A stretch of DNA of 64,000 bases, from contig QANZ01034142.1 of the NCBI GenBank assembly GCA_003254925.1, positions 44,233 to 108,232 on the forward strand. The letters are read 5' to 3'. A model generated the notes under the pieces. The model saw only the letters and a list, made by a program, of their open reading frames with translations. It had not been told where the DNA came from and made no database searches. A program made the position numbers and the translations under genes. Source of the DNA: Chamaecrista fasciculata (taxonomy: Eukaryota; Streptophyta; Magnoliopsida; Fabales; Fabaceae). This document shows, piece after piece, positions 1 to 11,200 of this stretch (the first letter of the stretch is position 1; each line of letters begins with the position of its first letter).

Positions 1-191
1 ATACTGACAGAGGAGGAACCTTTATATATAATTATAAACATATTATTATATATAAATATATAGCAATGTAATCTGGGCTTGCTTGCACACGAATTATGGA
101 ACAATTCTCATATGAAAGAATCATATCTCCTGTCATTTTCATCATACCGACACTTCTCTCCTTTATATAACACATTATAACCCTTCTCTTC

Positions 192-199
192 TATAAATA
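192..199 (+). promoter_or_regulatory. TATA box of the COPT gene
   Basis: A TATAAATA motif lies about 52 bases upstream of the start codon at 251, after a CT-rich stretch. Spacing fits a short 5' leader of 20-30 nt. The position is seen; promoter function is inferred. Confidence 0.5.
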
Positions 200-250
200 T
201 AGCTGTTACATTTACATATCTCCTAAGGTTGTCACAATATTATTAACAAG

Positions 251-718
251 ATGACTCTAAACGATGTCGTTGAGGCCGTGCCGTACAACTCCACCGTGGC
301 GGGGCGGCTTGGGCGGAGGCGGATTCCGATACACACGACGATGTATTGGGGACACAATGCGCATGTGTTGTTCCCGTGCTGGCCGGGCGATAACGCCGCC
401 ATGTACGGTGTTGCTTTGGTTTTTGTCTTTGTGATGGCTCTTTTGGTAGAGTGGCTTTCTTTCACGGATTTGGTGAAGCTCAAGCCAGGCAAAAACGACG
501 TCGTTGCGGGAGTGCTTCATACTATAGTATACGGCATGCGTACAGGGCTCTCTTATATGGTTATGTTATCCATCATGTCGTTTAATGGTGGTGTGTTTCT
601 TGTTGCAATTGGTGGCCACGTCATTGGGTTCTTGTTTTTTGGTACTCGGGCTATCCGGAGGAAGGCATCCGGGTCGGATCATACAAAGCCATTAGAATTA
701 TCCGGGTTGAGACACTAG
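251..718 (+). CDS. COPT/Ctr-family copper transporter
   Basis: Intronless 155-residue CDS. Ctr/COPT proteins form trimers that move Cu(I) across the plasma or vacuolar membrane. Three hydrophobic segments are visible, at about 51-72, 88-112 and 113-131. The second holds the family copper-relay motif M105-x3-M109, and the third holds G122-x3-G126, the helix-packing motif. The stretch M31-Y-W-G followed by L40-F-P-C-W-P-G matches the conserved segment just before TM1 of plant COPTs. The N-terminus lacks the Met/His-rich clusters of COPT1/2; only M31 stands at the usual extracellular Met position. The C-terminus has no terminal CxC and ends in L-R-H. Length is typical of the family. The gene converges on the TIC20 gene, with about 375 bases between stop codons. 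The family is clear; the subtype is not. Confidence 0.93.
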   Translation: MTLNDVVEAVPYNSTVAGRLGRRRIPIHTTMYWGHNAHVLFPCWPGDNAAMYGVALVFVFVMALLVEWLSFTDLVKLKPGKNDVVAGVLHTIVYGMRTGLSYMVMLSIMSFNGGVFLVAIGGHVIGFLFFGTRAIRRKASGSDHTKPLELSGLRH

Positions 719-1093
719 CACTCAATATTTTAAAAAATAATAAAAAGCTAATCTTACACAATAATGTTTTCATTCATGTTCATGATATTTAAGAATTTCC
801 TATATTATTGTAGGTGCAGTTTTGGCTTTTGGTGGTTCTTTCTGCATGATTACTCATTTTATATAGACCAAAATTGAATTAATAAATTCTGCACCATTCT
901 ATTCTGCTCCAAATTTCCAAAACAAATAATTACTTCAGACTAGCAAAGCCCACAGATCTATAGTGAAGTAATTAGAAACTAATACAAACACAGCTCAACA
1001 AATTGGAGCAAATTCTCTCTTGATTAAATAACTACTCAACAAAATCTCTGATACAAAAACAACTAAAGATCCCTTTTGTTACATCTTTCCTCC
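719..1093. other. Convergent intergenic region between COPT and TIC20
   Basis: About 375 AT-rich bases holding the 3'-UTR of the copper transporter (+) and of TIC20 (-). An AATAATAAAAAG stretch just after the COPT stop may act in polyadenylation. No other gene is visible. Confidence 0.6.
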
Positions 1094-2310
1094 TTAATCA
1101 TATGGGATTTGGATATATGCAGCATCACAAACAAAAGGAATATCAGCATACATGCCAGCAAGAGCACACCGTATACACTCCAACACTGTAAACAGATAAG
1201 CAAATGAAACAGCAGTCCAGAAATGCATTCCCAGCTTACCCCAGTAAATTGCAAGCGGCATCCAACGGCTCACGGTCCCGATCACCTGAAGCGAAATCTC
1301 CAATAACATCCCCATCACTACGTGGAACCGGAAGAAGTGAGGCCACTCTTTTCTCCTCACAATTCCAAGATATGCCACAAAAAAGTATGCCATGAGGAAC
1401 CAGCCTGGCAGCCTCCCAATAGCCATGAGGAAAGGGTATGTCATGAATTCGAGGCTTTCAAGAAAAGGGTGAAGATGGTATGCAGTCTCGGCATACATCC
1501 ACGTCTCATGGAGAGGCATGAAGTATGGGAGGCATGCTAAGGTCCTCCACCACCATCTCGGTTTTTTGGTCATTGGTGGGTAGCGGAAACTGTATGGGAC
1601 ATCCTTGGATGCTCGAGGAACCATACGGGACCGGCGCTGCCTGGGTGCCAACAGGACTGTAGGAGAAACCAGACTTTGACTCCCAGTTAAATATAGACTT
1701 GATCCAGCAGAGATGTTTGTGAATGCCATCATATCTAAAGAGAAATTCAATACGAATAATTCGATAACAGCAAATATCAAGGAAAAAATACAAAGATTTG
1801 GCAGAAAGATGCCTGTCTTGGGACATCCTCAGTACCATATTTACATCCCCAATCAAAAGGTTTTTGTTTTCAGATGCATTCCAAACAATTCAAAGGAACT
1901 CAATGATGTAACTATGTAAGATGTGCATCTAGCAGATCTTACACCAAAGATGATAACATTTTCCCCAAACATCACGCGAAGAAATCCATCCATGATTTTA
2001 ATTTTTTTTGTAGTGACACATTATTGTTAAATGACAAGCTAAGTAAAGACAAATTTTTTGTAGTCTCATTGGCACAACAATCCATTATGCTAAATAAAAA
2101 GAAATTAACAAGTTAGCTAATAACTAAAGCCCATTTACCTTTGGGAAACCAGGATTTGCACTCTAAATTGGGGCCCCAAGAACTTTGGATTCTTGAGCCA
2201 GTAGCCATAGCTGGCATTTGAGAACTGCAAGTGAACACATGTCGACAAGGTAGGGTGGGCCTGAAAGGCCTAGATGAACACTGAGTTGCAATGCAACCAT
2301 TTGGAATCAT
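1094..2310 (-). CDS. TIC20-I: TIC20-I, chloroplast inner-envelope protein import channel
   Basis: Two coding exons: 2139-2310 and 1094-1734. The donor (AAAG|GTAAAT) and acceptor (CTTTAG|AT) leave a split GAT codon, so the frame closes and gives about 270 residues, the normal size for plant TIC20-I. Exon 1 and the start of exon 2 encode a Ser/Pro-rich plastid transit peptide beginning M-I-P-N-G. The mature part carries the highly conserved stretches R-A-S-K-D-V-P, P-P-M-T-K-K-P, L-P-Y-F-M-P-L-H-E-T-W and the C-terminus A-A-Y-I-Q-I-P-Y-D, with four hydrophobic segments. TIC20 is a core channel subunit of the inner-envelope translocon. The ATG at 2310 is chosen because the triplet upstream at 2316 is TTG. 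A splice acceptor (TTTCAG) ends at 2321, just upstream of the ATG, so the leader is spliced. Confidence 0.93.
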
Positions 2311-2320
2311 GGTCAAATAC

Positions 2321-5086
2321 CTGAAAGAAAAGCATCATCATCAGATCAAGTAAAATCTTCACCATTGTTTTGGTTTGTGAAAAAGTTTCTTTCAGTTCCT
2401 TCAGGTAACTGAAATCAGCCTATACAAAATCCCCAGTCTCAAAATCCAGATTACCTGATTCTCTGACATGTTTGAAAAAATCAGCATGTTTCCAGTAAGC
2501 AGAATGTTAAATAGGAGGCAAAAGAAAAACAAATGGCTAATTTCTGATACAAAATGACACACACATACATCACAGTCAATTATAGTTCACCCCATAAATC
2601 ATACTTCAGAAAAAACAAAGAAAGTATTAAATGTCCAGTATCCACTCATGATAAACACTCCATAGTTCTTATGGGTCCTGCACAATTATTGCAAATTCAA
2701 TAGCAGTCATCTAAACAAATGCATAATCTTCAAAATAAAGAACCACATCTCCAATTAAGTATTACCTTTCCTATAGACCGGCCTATCAGCCCAAAAAAAC
2801 AATCCAAAACTTTTTTTTGGGGATATAGGGGGCTCGTAACAAGAGAGGCCCAGAATTGGGAAAGAAAGTACTATCACAAATTGGGCCATAGGCTCACAAG
2901 TGTAGACACTGGAAAAGAAGAATTCAAAATTAGGGCCTATTCAGTTTCTTGGGCATGGCAAAGACCAGAAGAATTATCCAGCACAATGATATATCCTGTA
3001 TTGAAAATACTCAATGAGCTAATTGTTCATAGACCACCACCCTCTCAAGACCCAAGATCTTTGACCTCCTACATATATAACTATGTAAATAAAATACTTA
3101 AAAAAAAACTATTTCACTAGTTTAAAAGCAATTTGAGACCCAAAGGGTAGAATTTCCTAGAGCACACACATCAAAAATACAAATGGCCCAAGTTCACCCA
3201 TCCATCATTGTTAAGAGTCACACTAGAAACTTCACAAAGTAATGAGAGATCCCCATTTATCAGCAACATATATTGATTTACGAAGACAACCTAAGAGGAA
3301 CAAAAACAAAGATTATACAGTTCCAAACTAGTAAGCATATAAACCAAAACTTTCAAATGTGGACCCAATGCACTTCAAAACCTCAAAAGTTCATACTAAC
3401 AAATGATATCTTATCACATACAATTTACTAATGAAGAAGCAACAGTTAAGAGGTTTACAAAGAGCGAGCAGTTTATGACCAGAGAGCCGATTGTAGGTCA
3501 AGCTACATCATGCATTTCTACTATAAGGAACCTAAATTTAAGATTATATGAACCAACAGTTGAAGCTTTTCAAAAGCCAGATGAATTCTTTATCACTACA
3601 AATATCACATAGATTGAGGATTTAATTGAAGCATCAGCTTCTGATTTACCATGTCTACACACAGATGACACGAAAATAAAATGAACAAGATGTGAATCAG
3701 ATGCTACTCAAAATGTCTCCAAGTAACAAGAAGGAAACAAACTAATATTTTTAGAAAACCAGTTTGGGAGAAGTCACAAAAATGACAAGTAGACAAATGA
3801 AACAAAAAGAAAGGTAGGATCTTTAGCTAAGGACAAGAAGAGCAAATGAAAAATGCGACTCAACACTTCACATCTTCCTGAACAATATCTGTTAATTCAG
3901 AATGAGATAGACGACAATTAAATGCAAACCAAAATGGCATATATTCACTTTCTTTGAATCAAAACGGAAAACAGAGATCGAAGTAGCATGTATGTGTTAC
4001 GATAACCTCAAACAGGTAACACGACTTTCAACAAAAGGGTTTAACACAAGTACAGCTCCTCATAATCAAAGATCCATAATTACCAAGACAGAACATCACA
4101 AAATCCAAAGCATTTGAAATAATAAGTTAAATTTCAACCAAAAAACTTTAGAACTGCAGTTAGAATCAGAAGATAAGAAACCAAAAACTCACAAAAAAAG
4201 GTCATAAATTACTCTCAAATCGGAACTCAAGCTTCCCAACACAAATCAAATTACAAATATCAAACATACCAAACAATAGAACGAAGAATGGAAATGTTAT
4301 ATTTGCATATTTGTGATGGTCAATTTGATATATTGGGAACACACACTACACACTGGAGAAGTATGAATCTGGATCCTCAAGGGGGAGGGTAAGCCACTTT
4401 ATATATTTGCATATTTGTTTTATATTTTATAACTAGCGGCTCCACAACAGGATGTTCATTTATTTTGGTCTAATATTATATATTGGGATTATAAATTACA
4501 AATGATGATACTGTTTTCCTTACTATTCTTTAATTTCAGAAAGTTCTTGAGCTCAATTTGGCCTTTATCTTTCAATTTTTAGTAATTTAATTTTCTACAT
4601 ATTCCAAGTTAGGAGATTAAAAAATCCTCATCAATCTAGAATCAAGTACTACATACACACGGTTGATAATAATTAACTTTTTGGCCCCAAAATAATATAA
4701 TTAGTTAATTCTTGCTTGGTCAAAGAGCATTCTATCAAGCAGGACTGCTCGCTATATATACGCCACTCAAGGTTTATTTGAACTTGAAGACCATATCTTT
4801 TATTATACATGCAAGAATAGGAACTGGTATGAAGATGATAAAGAAAAAACAAAAACAAGTTAATATACGTCTAATGAACAATATAAAATTATAAATATGT
4901 CAGTTTATACAGTTGTGACCACAGACGTTTCATTCACGAAAACATAACTAAATCTTAGCCATGGAAGATCAATTATGTGATTAACACAACATATACAGTT
5001 CTGTATGATAGGGATTAAATAGCGCCGAACGGGTGGTTAAGACATAGATCAGAAGAAGATAAAGTATGATAGGCTTGAAAACTTAC
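2321..5086 (-). other. Probable 5'-UTR intron of TIC20
   Basis: An acceptor (CTTTCAG) abuts 2320, ten bases upstream of the TIC20 start codon. A strong donor (CTCG|GTAAGT, minus strand) lies at 5086. The 2.77 kb between them have no recognisable coding sequence; the scattered ORFs at 2719-3120 and 3403-3612 resemble nothing known. One leader intron, or two with a small exon inside, would both fit. The stretch from about 4793 to 5010 is the part that recurs in the second duplication unit at 25.1-26.0 kb. Confidence 0.45.
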
Positions 5087-5236
5087 CGAGGTTACAAAAC
5101 GAAGATTGCAAGTATCATCGAAAGAACGCCGAATTGGTAGCACTCCGATGTCGATTATGAACGTTGGACACGAACAACACAACGCAACATTGAGAAACTC
5201 AAATCGGAATGCAGTGTGTGAAGTGAAGACAGGCAA
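5087..5236 (-). other. Probable non-coding first exon of TIC20
   Basis: GC-richer than its surroundings and bounded downstream by the consensus donor at 5086. Read on the minus strand it would be a leader exon of about 150 bases. Its exact 5' end cannot be fixed. It is inferred from the need for an exon upstream of the spliced leader; no protein match is seen. Confidence 0.4.
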
Positions 5237-5395
5237 AAGAAGATTGAGATAGGAGAGAGGTGAAATGGGTCAGGTCGAGTCATCTAACACTGACTGTCAG
5301 TTCAAGTCTATGGACACTTTAGGCCCGTTTTCTTTTTTTTTTGGGCCGAATAGGCCCGTTTTCATTTTCTTTTTAAGTTAGGCTTGTTTTTATTA

Positions 5396-5779
5396 GGGTA
5401 AATTCTACTTTGGTACCCTGTTTTATAGACCAATTCCACTTTGGTACTCTGTTCTTTCAAAAGTGACACTTTGGTACCCTGTTCTTTCAAAAATGTCATT
5501 TTGGTACCTTGTTCTTTCAGAAGTGACATTTTGGTACTTTGTTCTTTAGACCAAGTGACACTTTGGTACCCTAAAAAAGATAGAACATGGTAACAAAGAA
5601 CAGGGTACCAAAGTGTCACTTGGTCCAAAGAACAGGGTACCAAAATATCACTTTTGAAAGAACAGGGTACCAAAATGATATTTTTGAAAAAAACAGGGTA
5701 CCAAAGTGTCATTTTTGAAAGAACAGGGTACCAAAGTGGAATTGGTCCATAGAACAGGGTACTAAAGTGGAATTTACCC
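5396..5779. mobile_element. Foldback MULE-type MITE
   Basis: A 384-bp near-complete palindrome built from alternating TTTGGTACC/GGTACCAAA blocks, with its centre near 5585. It starts GGGTAAATTCTACTTTGG, ends with the complement, and is flanked by a perfect 9-bp duplication TTTTTATTA (5387-5395 and 5780-5788), the size typical of Mutator-like elements. Its termini match those of the 7.5-kb MULE at 37832. Reading frames across it are artefacts of the repeat. Confidence 0.88.
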
Positions 5780-5796
5780 TTTTTATTATTTAGAGG

Positions 5797-6409
5797 TAAA
5801 GTACTATTTGGTCCCTCCTTTTTCACACTTTGAACTATTTGGTCCCTGCATTTTTGAAATAGACTATTTGGTCCCTCCTTTTTCACACTTTGATACTATT
5901 TGGTCCCTGCATTTTTGAAATAGACTATTTGATCCCTCATTAATCACAAATGTCAACTCGTTAGTCTCTCTAGCCTATATCCTTTACTAATAGTGATGAC
6001 TTGGTCGTTAAATACTTACATGATACTGTTAGATGCCATTTTGTCATCCTAATCACCAAAATAAACTGAACCGGGCCAAAATTAAAAATTGAGACAGGCC
6101 TATTTGCAGCTAAAAATGGAGTCACCAAAATATCTCCATCACATTTTACTACAAATGGGTCTTGCTCAATTTTTAATTTTGGTCCGGTTCAGTTTATTTT
6201 GGTGACTAGGATGACAAAGTGGCATTTAACATTGTCATGTAAGCATTTAACGGCCAAGTCATCACTGTTAGTAACAGATATAGGCTAGAGGGACTGACGA
6301 GTTGACATTTGTGATTAATGAGGGACCAAATAGTCTATTTCAAAAATGCAGGGACCAAATAGTATCAAAGTGTGAAAAAGGAGGGACCAAATAGTCTATT
6401 TCAAAAATG
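5797..6409. mobile_element. Foldback MITE truncated by assembly gap
   Basis: A second hairpin. The left arm (5797 to about 6100) carries two direct copies of an ACTATTTGGTCCCT block, and the right arm (about 6160-6409) is its inverted copy. The centre is near 6135. By symmetry the right end should fall near 6470, inside the N run, so the assembly broke in the second arm. Confidence 0.78.
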
Positions 6410-6831
6410 NNNNNNNNNNNNNNNNNNNNNNNNNNNNNNNNNNNNNNNNNNNNNNNNNNNNNNNNNNNNNNNNNNNNNNNNNNNNNNNNNNNNNNNNNNN
6501 NNNNNNNNNNNNNNNNNNNNNNNNNNNNNNNNNNNNNNNNNNNNNNNNNNNNNNNNNNNNNNNNNNNNNNNNNNNNNNNNNNNNNNNNNNNNNNNNNNNN
6601 NNNNNNNNNNNNNNNNNNNNNNNNNNNNNNNNNNNNNNNNNNNNNNNNNNNNNNNNNNNNNNNNNNNNNNNNNNNNNNNNNNNNNNNNNNNNNNNNNNNN
6701 NNNNNNNNNNNNNNNNNNNNNNNNNNNNNNNNNNNNNNNNNNNNNNNNNNNNNNNNNNNNNNNNNNNNNNNNNNNNNNNNNNNNNNNNNNNNNNNNNNNN
6801 NNNNNNNNNNNNNNNNNNNNNNNNNNNNNNN
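6410..6831. other. Assembly gap (422 N)
   Basis: A run of N that begins inside the arm of a foldback element and ends inside a hAT-like element, so both flanks are repeats. Confidence 0.99.
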
Positions 6832-7125
6832 TATATTAAAAATATACATAAAATATATATTTAATCTTAATTAAATCAACTTTTTTTAACAATTAAGTCA
6901 AATTAAATGTCTTCATTAATAAAAACATCATTAAATTGATCCAAAATTAATTATTTTACCAATATATACAAGTTAAATTATATATAGAATGAATAAAAAA
7001 ATTAAAAAAAATTTTTTTTGGCCCGGCCGGACCCGGTGACCCGGCCCGGCCCGGCCCGGGTCTGTACCGGGCCGGGTCTCGGGCCGACCAGAAACCCGGC
7101 CCGGCCCGGCCCGTGTACACCCCTA
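6832..7125. mobile_element. hAT-type MITE, 5' part lost in gap
   Basis: AT-rich interior followed by a block of alternating CCCGG/GGGCC and the terminus GTGTACACCCCTA ending at 7125. It is the reverse-orientation relative of the complete element at 14071-14565, sharing interior and GC-rich block. The other end lies in the N run. Confidence 0.75.
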
Positions 7126-7139
7126 CATTCAACTCATTT

Positions 7140-8275
7140 TGGGGGGTAAAATCGTAATTTTAACACCCTTGAGCAAAGTTACATTAGTTCTAGCAAATTT
7201 TTTGTTGTGGACAGAGAATATAAGAATGACGGAATTGGGCCTTAATTCAACATTGAGTGAATTGTGAAAATTGAAAAATGAAAAAAAAATTGGCAAAGTT
7301 GGATTTGGATCCGACATAAAATGAATCAAATATAAAAATTTTGAAATATAATTAATACTTAAAAAAAAAAGTAAGTCAGCACATCAATATTTGTCATTAA
7401 TTAACAATATTAACCAAGTTAGGTTAGTCCAACATTAAGTCAAATATAAATTTTCGGGTAAATTACGTTTTGGTACCCTGTGGTTTAAACAATAACACTT
7501 TGGTACTCTATAATATTCTCCATTAACACTTTAGTACCATTTGGAGCTATTTTATAATTTTAACCATGACAAATTTTTCAAAAATTACACATTGACCTCA
7601 AAAACTTTTCAGAAAATTACAAATAGGTCCCTGGATACATATTATGTAGGGACTAAAATAAAAACTTCAAAAAAAATTCTCTCTTTAAAAATTTCCACAA
7701 TAAATTCTAAACTCTAAAATGCAAAGGCAATACAATATACAATAGCATTTGGCAATATCATTAATAGAGTATCAACACCCATACTCCAATTAACCGAACA
7801 AGTTAAGGAACAACGAGAAGAAGGAGAAACTCATGACACGCAAGCCACAACTGAAATATCAAATATGTCCATTGGGGAAGAGACTTAGGATTTAGAAACA
7901 AGAGAAAAAGCATTGAGAATACTAGGTGAATTGAATAACTGATTTCATTCTAGAATTGCTAGAAAACAAAGAACAAAAGGGAAAACTAGACAGCTTTTTG
8001 GTCAGGCATTTTATCGAACACCTTGTGAGCATAAAAAATAACTAAGCAAAAATGGATTCCACCAAAATGGGTGTCATCCATATTACTAGAGCATCAAAAA
8101 TCATAAAACACAGATTGAATAAGAAGCAAAGACAAGGAAGAAAATAACTAAGCATCACACAAAAACTTGGAATAACAAGGCAACTTTAAAGACATAATAA
8201 AATTAAAAGACTTAACAATTGGCTCAAGCCTTTGAATTCGTAACATAGCCAAAAATTCAAAAGGGTCCTTCTAGA
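7140..8275. other. 3' flank of GH127 copy 1, with a MULE terminus fragment
   Basis: No gene. The stretch 7160-7400 and the stretch from 7690 on have clear counterparts at 28310-28480 and 28700-29118, in the second duplication unit. At 7456 a single MULE terminus (GGGTAAATTACGTTTTGG, then repeated TTTGGTAC blocks to about 7545) stands without a partner end and is probably a truncated MITE. Confidence 0.6.
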
Positions 8276-11200
8276 TCAAGGATAAATATTTAGGTAGGAG
8301 GTGTAAGTCTCATCCCTAAAGGCTAATATGGGTTCCATCAAATAGTTTCTATTGAACCCTTGTGCAATGAAGCTAATGGGATGGTACTGTTTCAAGCCTT
8401 TAGCCAAAGTGAAGCTTGCAGCTTGATCAAAGGTAGGATCTTCAAGTGATGAATTATATTTACACATAAGTTTCACTTCTTGACCAACAACATAGTTCAC
8501 ACCACTATAGAAATAGCATCCCTTATTGCTCTCAGACTCAATGGATATTGTATCCTTCTTGCCATCTAAACCTTGCACCACACGAAACACAGATGTAGAA
8601 TTACTCGTAGCATTGAATTCATTGCCTACAACGAAAGTATTATTCGGGCCTTGGTGCATCACTCGCATTCCAGGAAGGTGCACCGGTTCGATCGACACAA
8701 GCTTATTGATGGCATCACGAATATTTGTGAAGGGAGATTGGTCTAACATGATAATTTTGTAGGTTGCAAGGGTGGCATTTTGTGTGCCATCATAAGGAAC
8801 ATGTTCCATTGTGAAGAATTGCTTATCACCAAGCTTCAAATTGACCATTGCAAAACTTGAATTTCCAGAGCCTTGGGTGAATGTGAATAGGCTTTTGTTA
8901 TTGTCGTATGGTACTGCCTTTATGTAGTCTTGAGGTTCCTTTTGTGGACCAACTTTAAGGTCCCATGAGTCGTCGATGGTATGGCTAACAAGAAGGTATG
9001 GACCATATAGGATTGCGCGAACTGCAGAGTACTCATTTCTATCATCTGTATTAGGTCATATATGTCATTAGTTACGTAGAATTTGTTGCTAATATTTTAT
9101 TAAAATAAGAAAAATGTATATATAATGTATTATATTAAGTTAATAAACTTTGTAATAAGATCGTATTAATACCTTTAAGAGGCTCAGATCTGAGGGGGAT
9201 GGACAAGCTGAAGGTCAAATTGTCGCCAGGGTTCCACTTTCTTGTCAATGATAAATATGACCCTACAAGAATACATTGACAGAATTAGATATTAATTAAC
9301 ATGAAATTTCAAAGAATTGATTTTCTTTGTGCTTCACTGTATTATATTACCCACCTCCTTCAGCTGACTGAGATAATGGCTCATTGTTAAGTAAAGCTGG
9401 CTGAGAATGATCTAGACGAGTCCATGTTGGTATCCGAAAGTTCAATGTAGAAGATGGGACATCACCCTTCAAAAATGAAGAAAAAGCAATTAGAAATCAA
9501 AAAACATTATAAAAAATTAAAGTTGTTAAAATGAATCAACAAAAACTATATAACTTGACTATTAGTCAACCAATATATCTAACTTATAAGTTGATTCACT
9601 TAATTTATAACTCAAATAAGTACGGTTATTTTCTAGTTTTTACCCATTTTCAAGTGACTAATGAGTGAAAAATATGAAAAAGCAAACATATAAAAAAAAG
9701 TGATTGTAAAAACAACCATCCTCCCAACAGTCAAATATTAATTTTTATCTTAAAATGTGTGTAAAAGTAGATCCAATTAGGGGGTGCACACAGTCGGGCC
9801 GAGTTTCAGCCAGACCCGAGACCTAGGTCAGGCCTGACTGACTCGGGTCAACGAGAGCTAGATCCGAAACCCGACCCGAAGTAACTAGGCCTAACCAAAT
9901 TTTATTCACCTCTAGATCCAATAGTTGAAAGAAAGCAACCGACGCGCCCTCCTTATAACATTCTCTATATGGAAATAAAACAAAATTACCTTATTATTGG
10001 GAGCAAAAGTGAAGGTAACACGGAGGAAGGGGTCCCATGAAGAATATGGAGTGACAGTCTGATCAATCAAAATATTGCCAGCTTTCCAATTGAAATTACT
10101 TGAGATATACTGAGCAATATAGAGATTAGGGTTTTGTGTTTGTTCTTCAAAATAGATGAAATCTCCCAATTTTGAGAAAGATTCAATGCCAGTGCCATAA
10201 CAACACCAAAAGCTATCAAATTGAGTGCCCCATCCATGAGTACTTTTGGCCTTGGTAACACCACGTCCTTGTGGAAGAAAATAGATCATAATTCCAGGAT
10301 CTGTTCCTCTTTGAATGCTTAATACTCCATTTGTAAATGTTCTCTCATAATAATCTGCATAGCTTATATCTTTTGTCCATCTATATAGATTCCGAGATAT
10401 CTACAAATTTCATTGTATGGTATCCACCAAAAACATATATATTAGTTAGTATGCATTTGATCATTTATATAAGGTAAGTAAAAGTACTAATTTTAGTTTA
10501 AGAAACAACACATTTAAAAAAAAAGGGCGGCCCAGTGCACGAGGCTTCCACTAGGTGAGGTCTGGGGAAGGTCAAGATGTACGCAGCATTACCAGACAGC
10601 AACCTTACCGTTGCGCCAAGACTCACCCTCTTAATTAAAACAACACATTAATCGAAAATTCGAAATATATGACTCAATTCTTGAATTATTATAATCACTA
10701 ATGATTTGGTCCATAGGTCATCTTCAGGGACTAAAAAATAAAAATTTAGTACAAGTTCAATGAGCAGGAAAGAATAAAATAAGTGTAAATTCAGGAACCA
10801 AATCATTAATAATTGAAAGATTTTGAGGACTAAATTGTATGTTTTGATTATTCTAGGACTGATTCATTGACTCGGTATAAATTCAACAACCAAATAGTAA
10901 GTTTTCTCATTTTAGTTCTTTATCTTTAGTCATAAAAGATCAATAATCCGGCAACAAAAAATTGAGAAAACATATAACTAGTATTCACATTTGAACATTT
11001 TCATTTTTATAAATTAAATTTTCATCTTTCTAAACTAAATATTATATAAAATTTAGATTTTTTTATAAAAATCAAGAGTAAAAAAAGAAAAAGTAGTGAA
11101 ACATTTTTTGTTCTTCTAAATTATGTTTTTGATATAAGTAATTATATAATCAAAATTCACTAGGAAAAAAATGTTATTTAGGCATTTGAAATAAAAGTTT

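Noticed and set aside
2308..2316. TTG at 2316 as the TIC20 start
   Set aside because: The triplet is TTG; the first ATG is at 2310 and gives the expected N-terminus. Similar non-ATG extensions were dropped for GH127 copy 1 (15231) and CYP82 (48000).
2719..3612. ORFs at 2719-3120 and 3403-3612
   Set aside because: They lie in the presumed TIC20 leader intron, on the opposite strand, without known motifs or codon bias.
5362..5886. 174-codon minus-strand ORF over the first foldback repeat
   Set aside because: It runs through alternating direct and inverted GGTACC repeats; the protein is periodic because the DNA is. No known domain.
6340..6874. Long open frames across the N run
   Set aside because: They are open only because N contains no stop; the same applies at 17315-18041 and 48746-49632.
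10515..10637. tRNA gene
   Set aside because: The tRNA-like motifs belong to a SINE with 12-bp target duplications; there is no cloverleaf of tRNA length.
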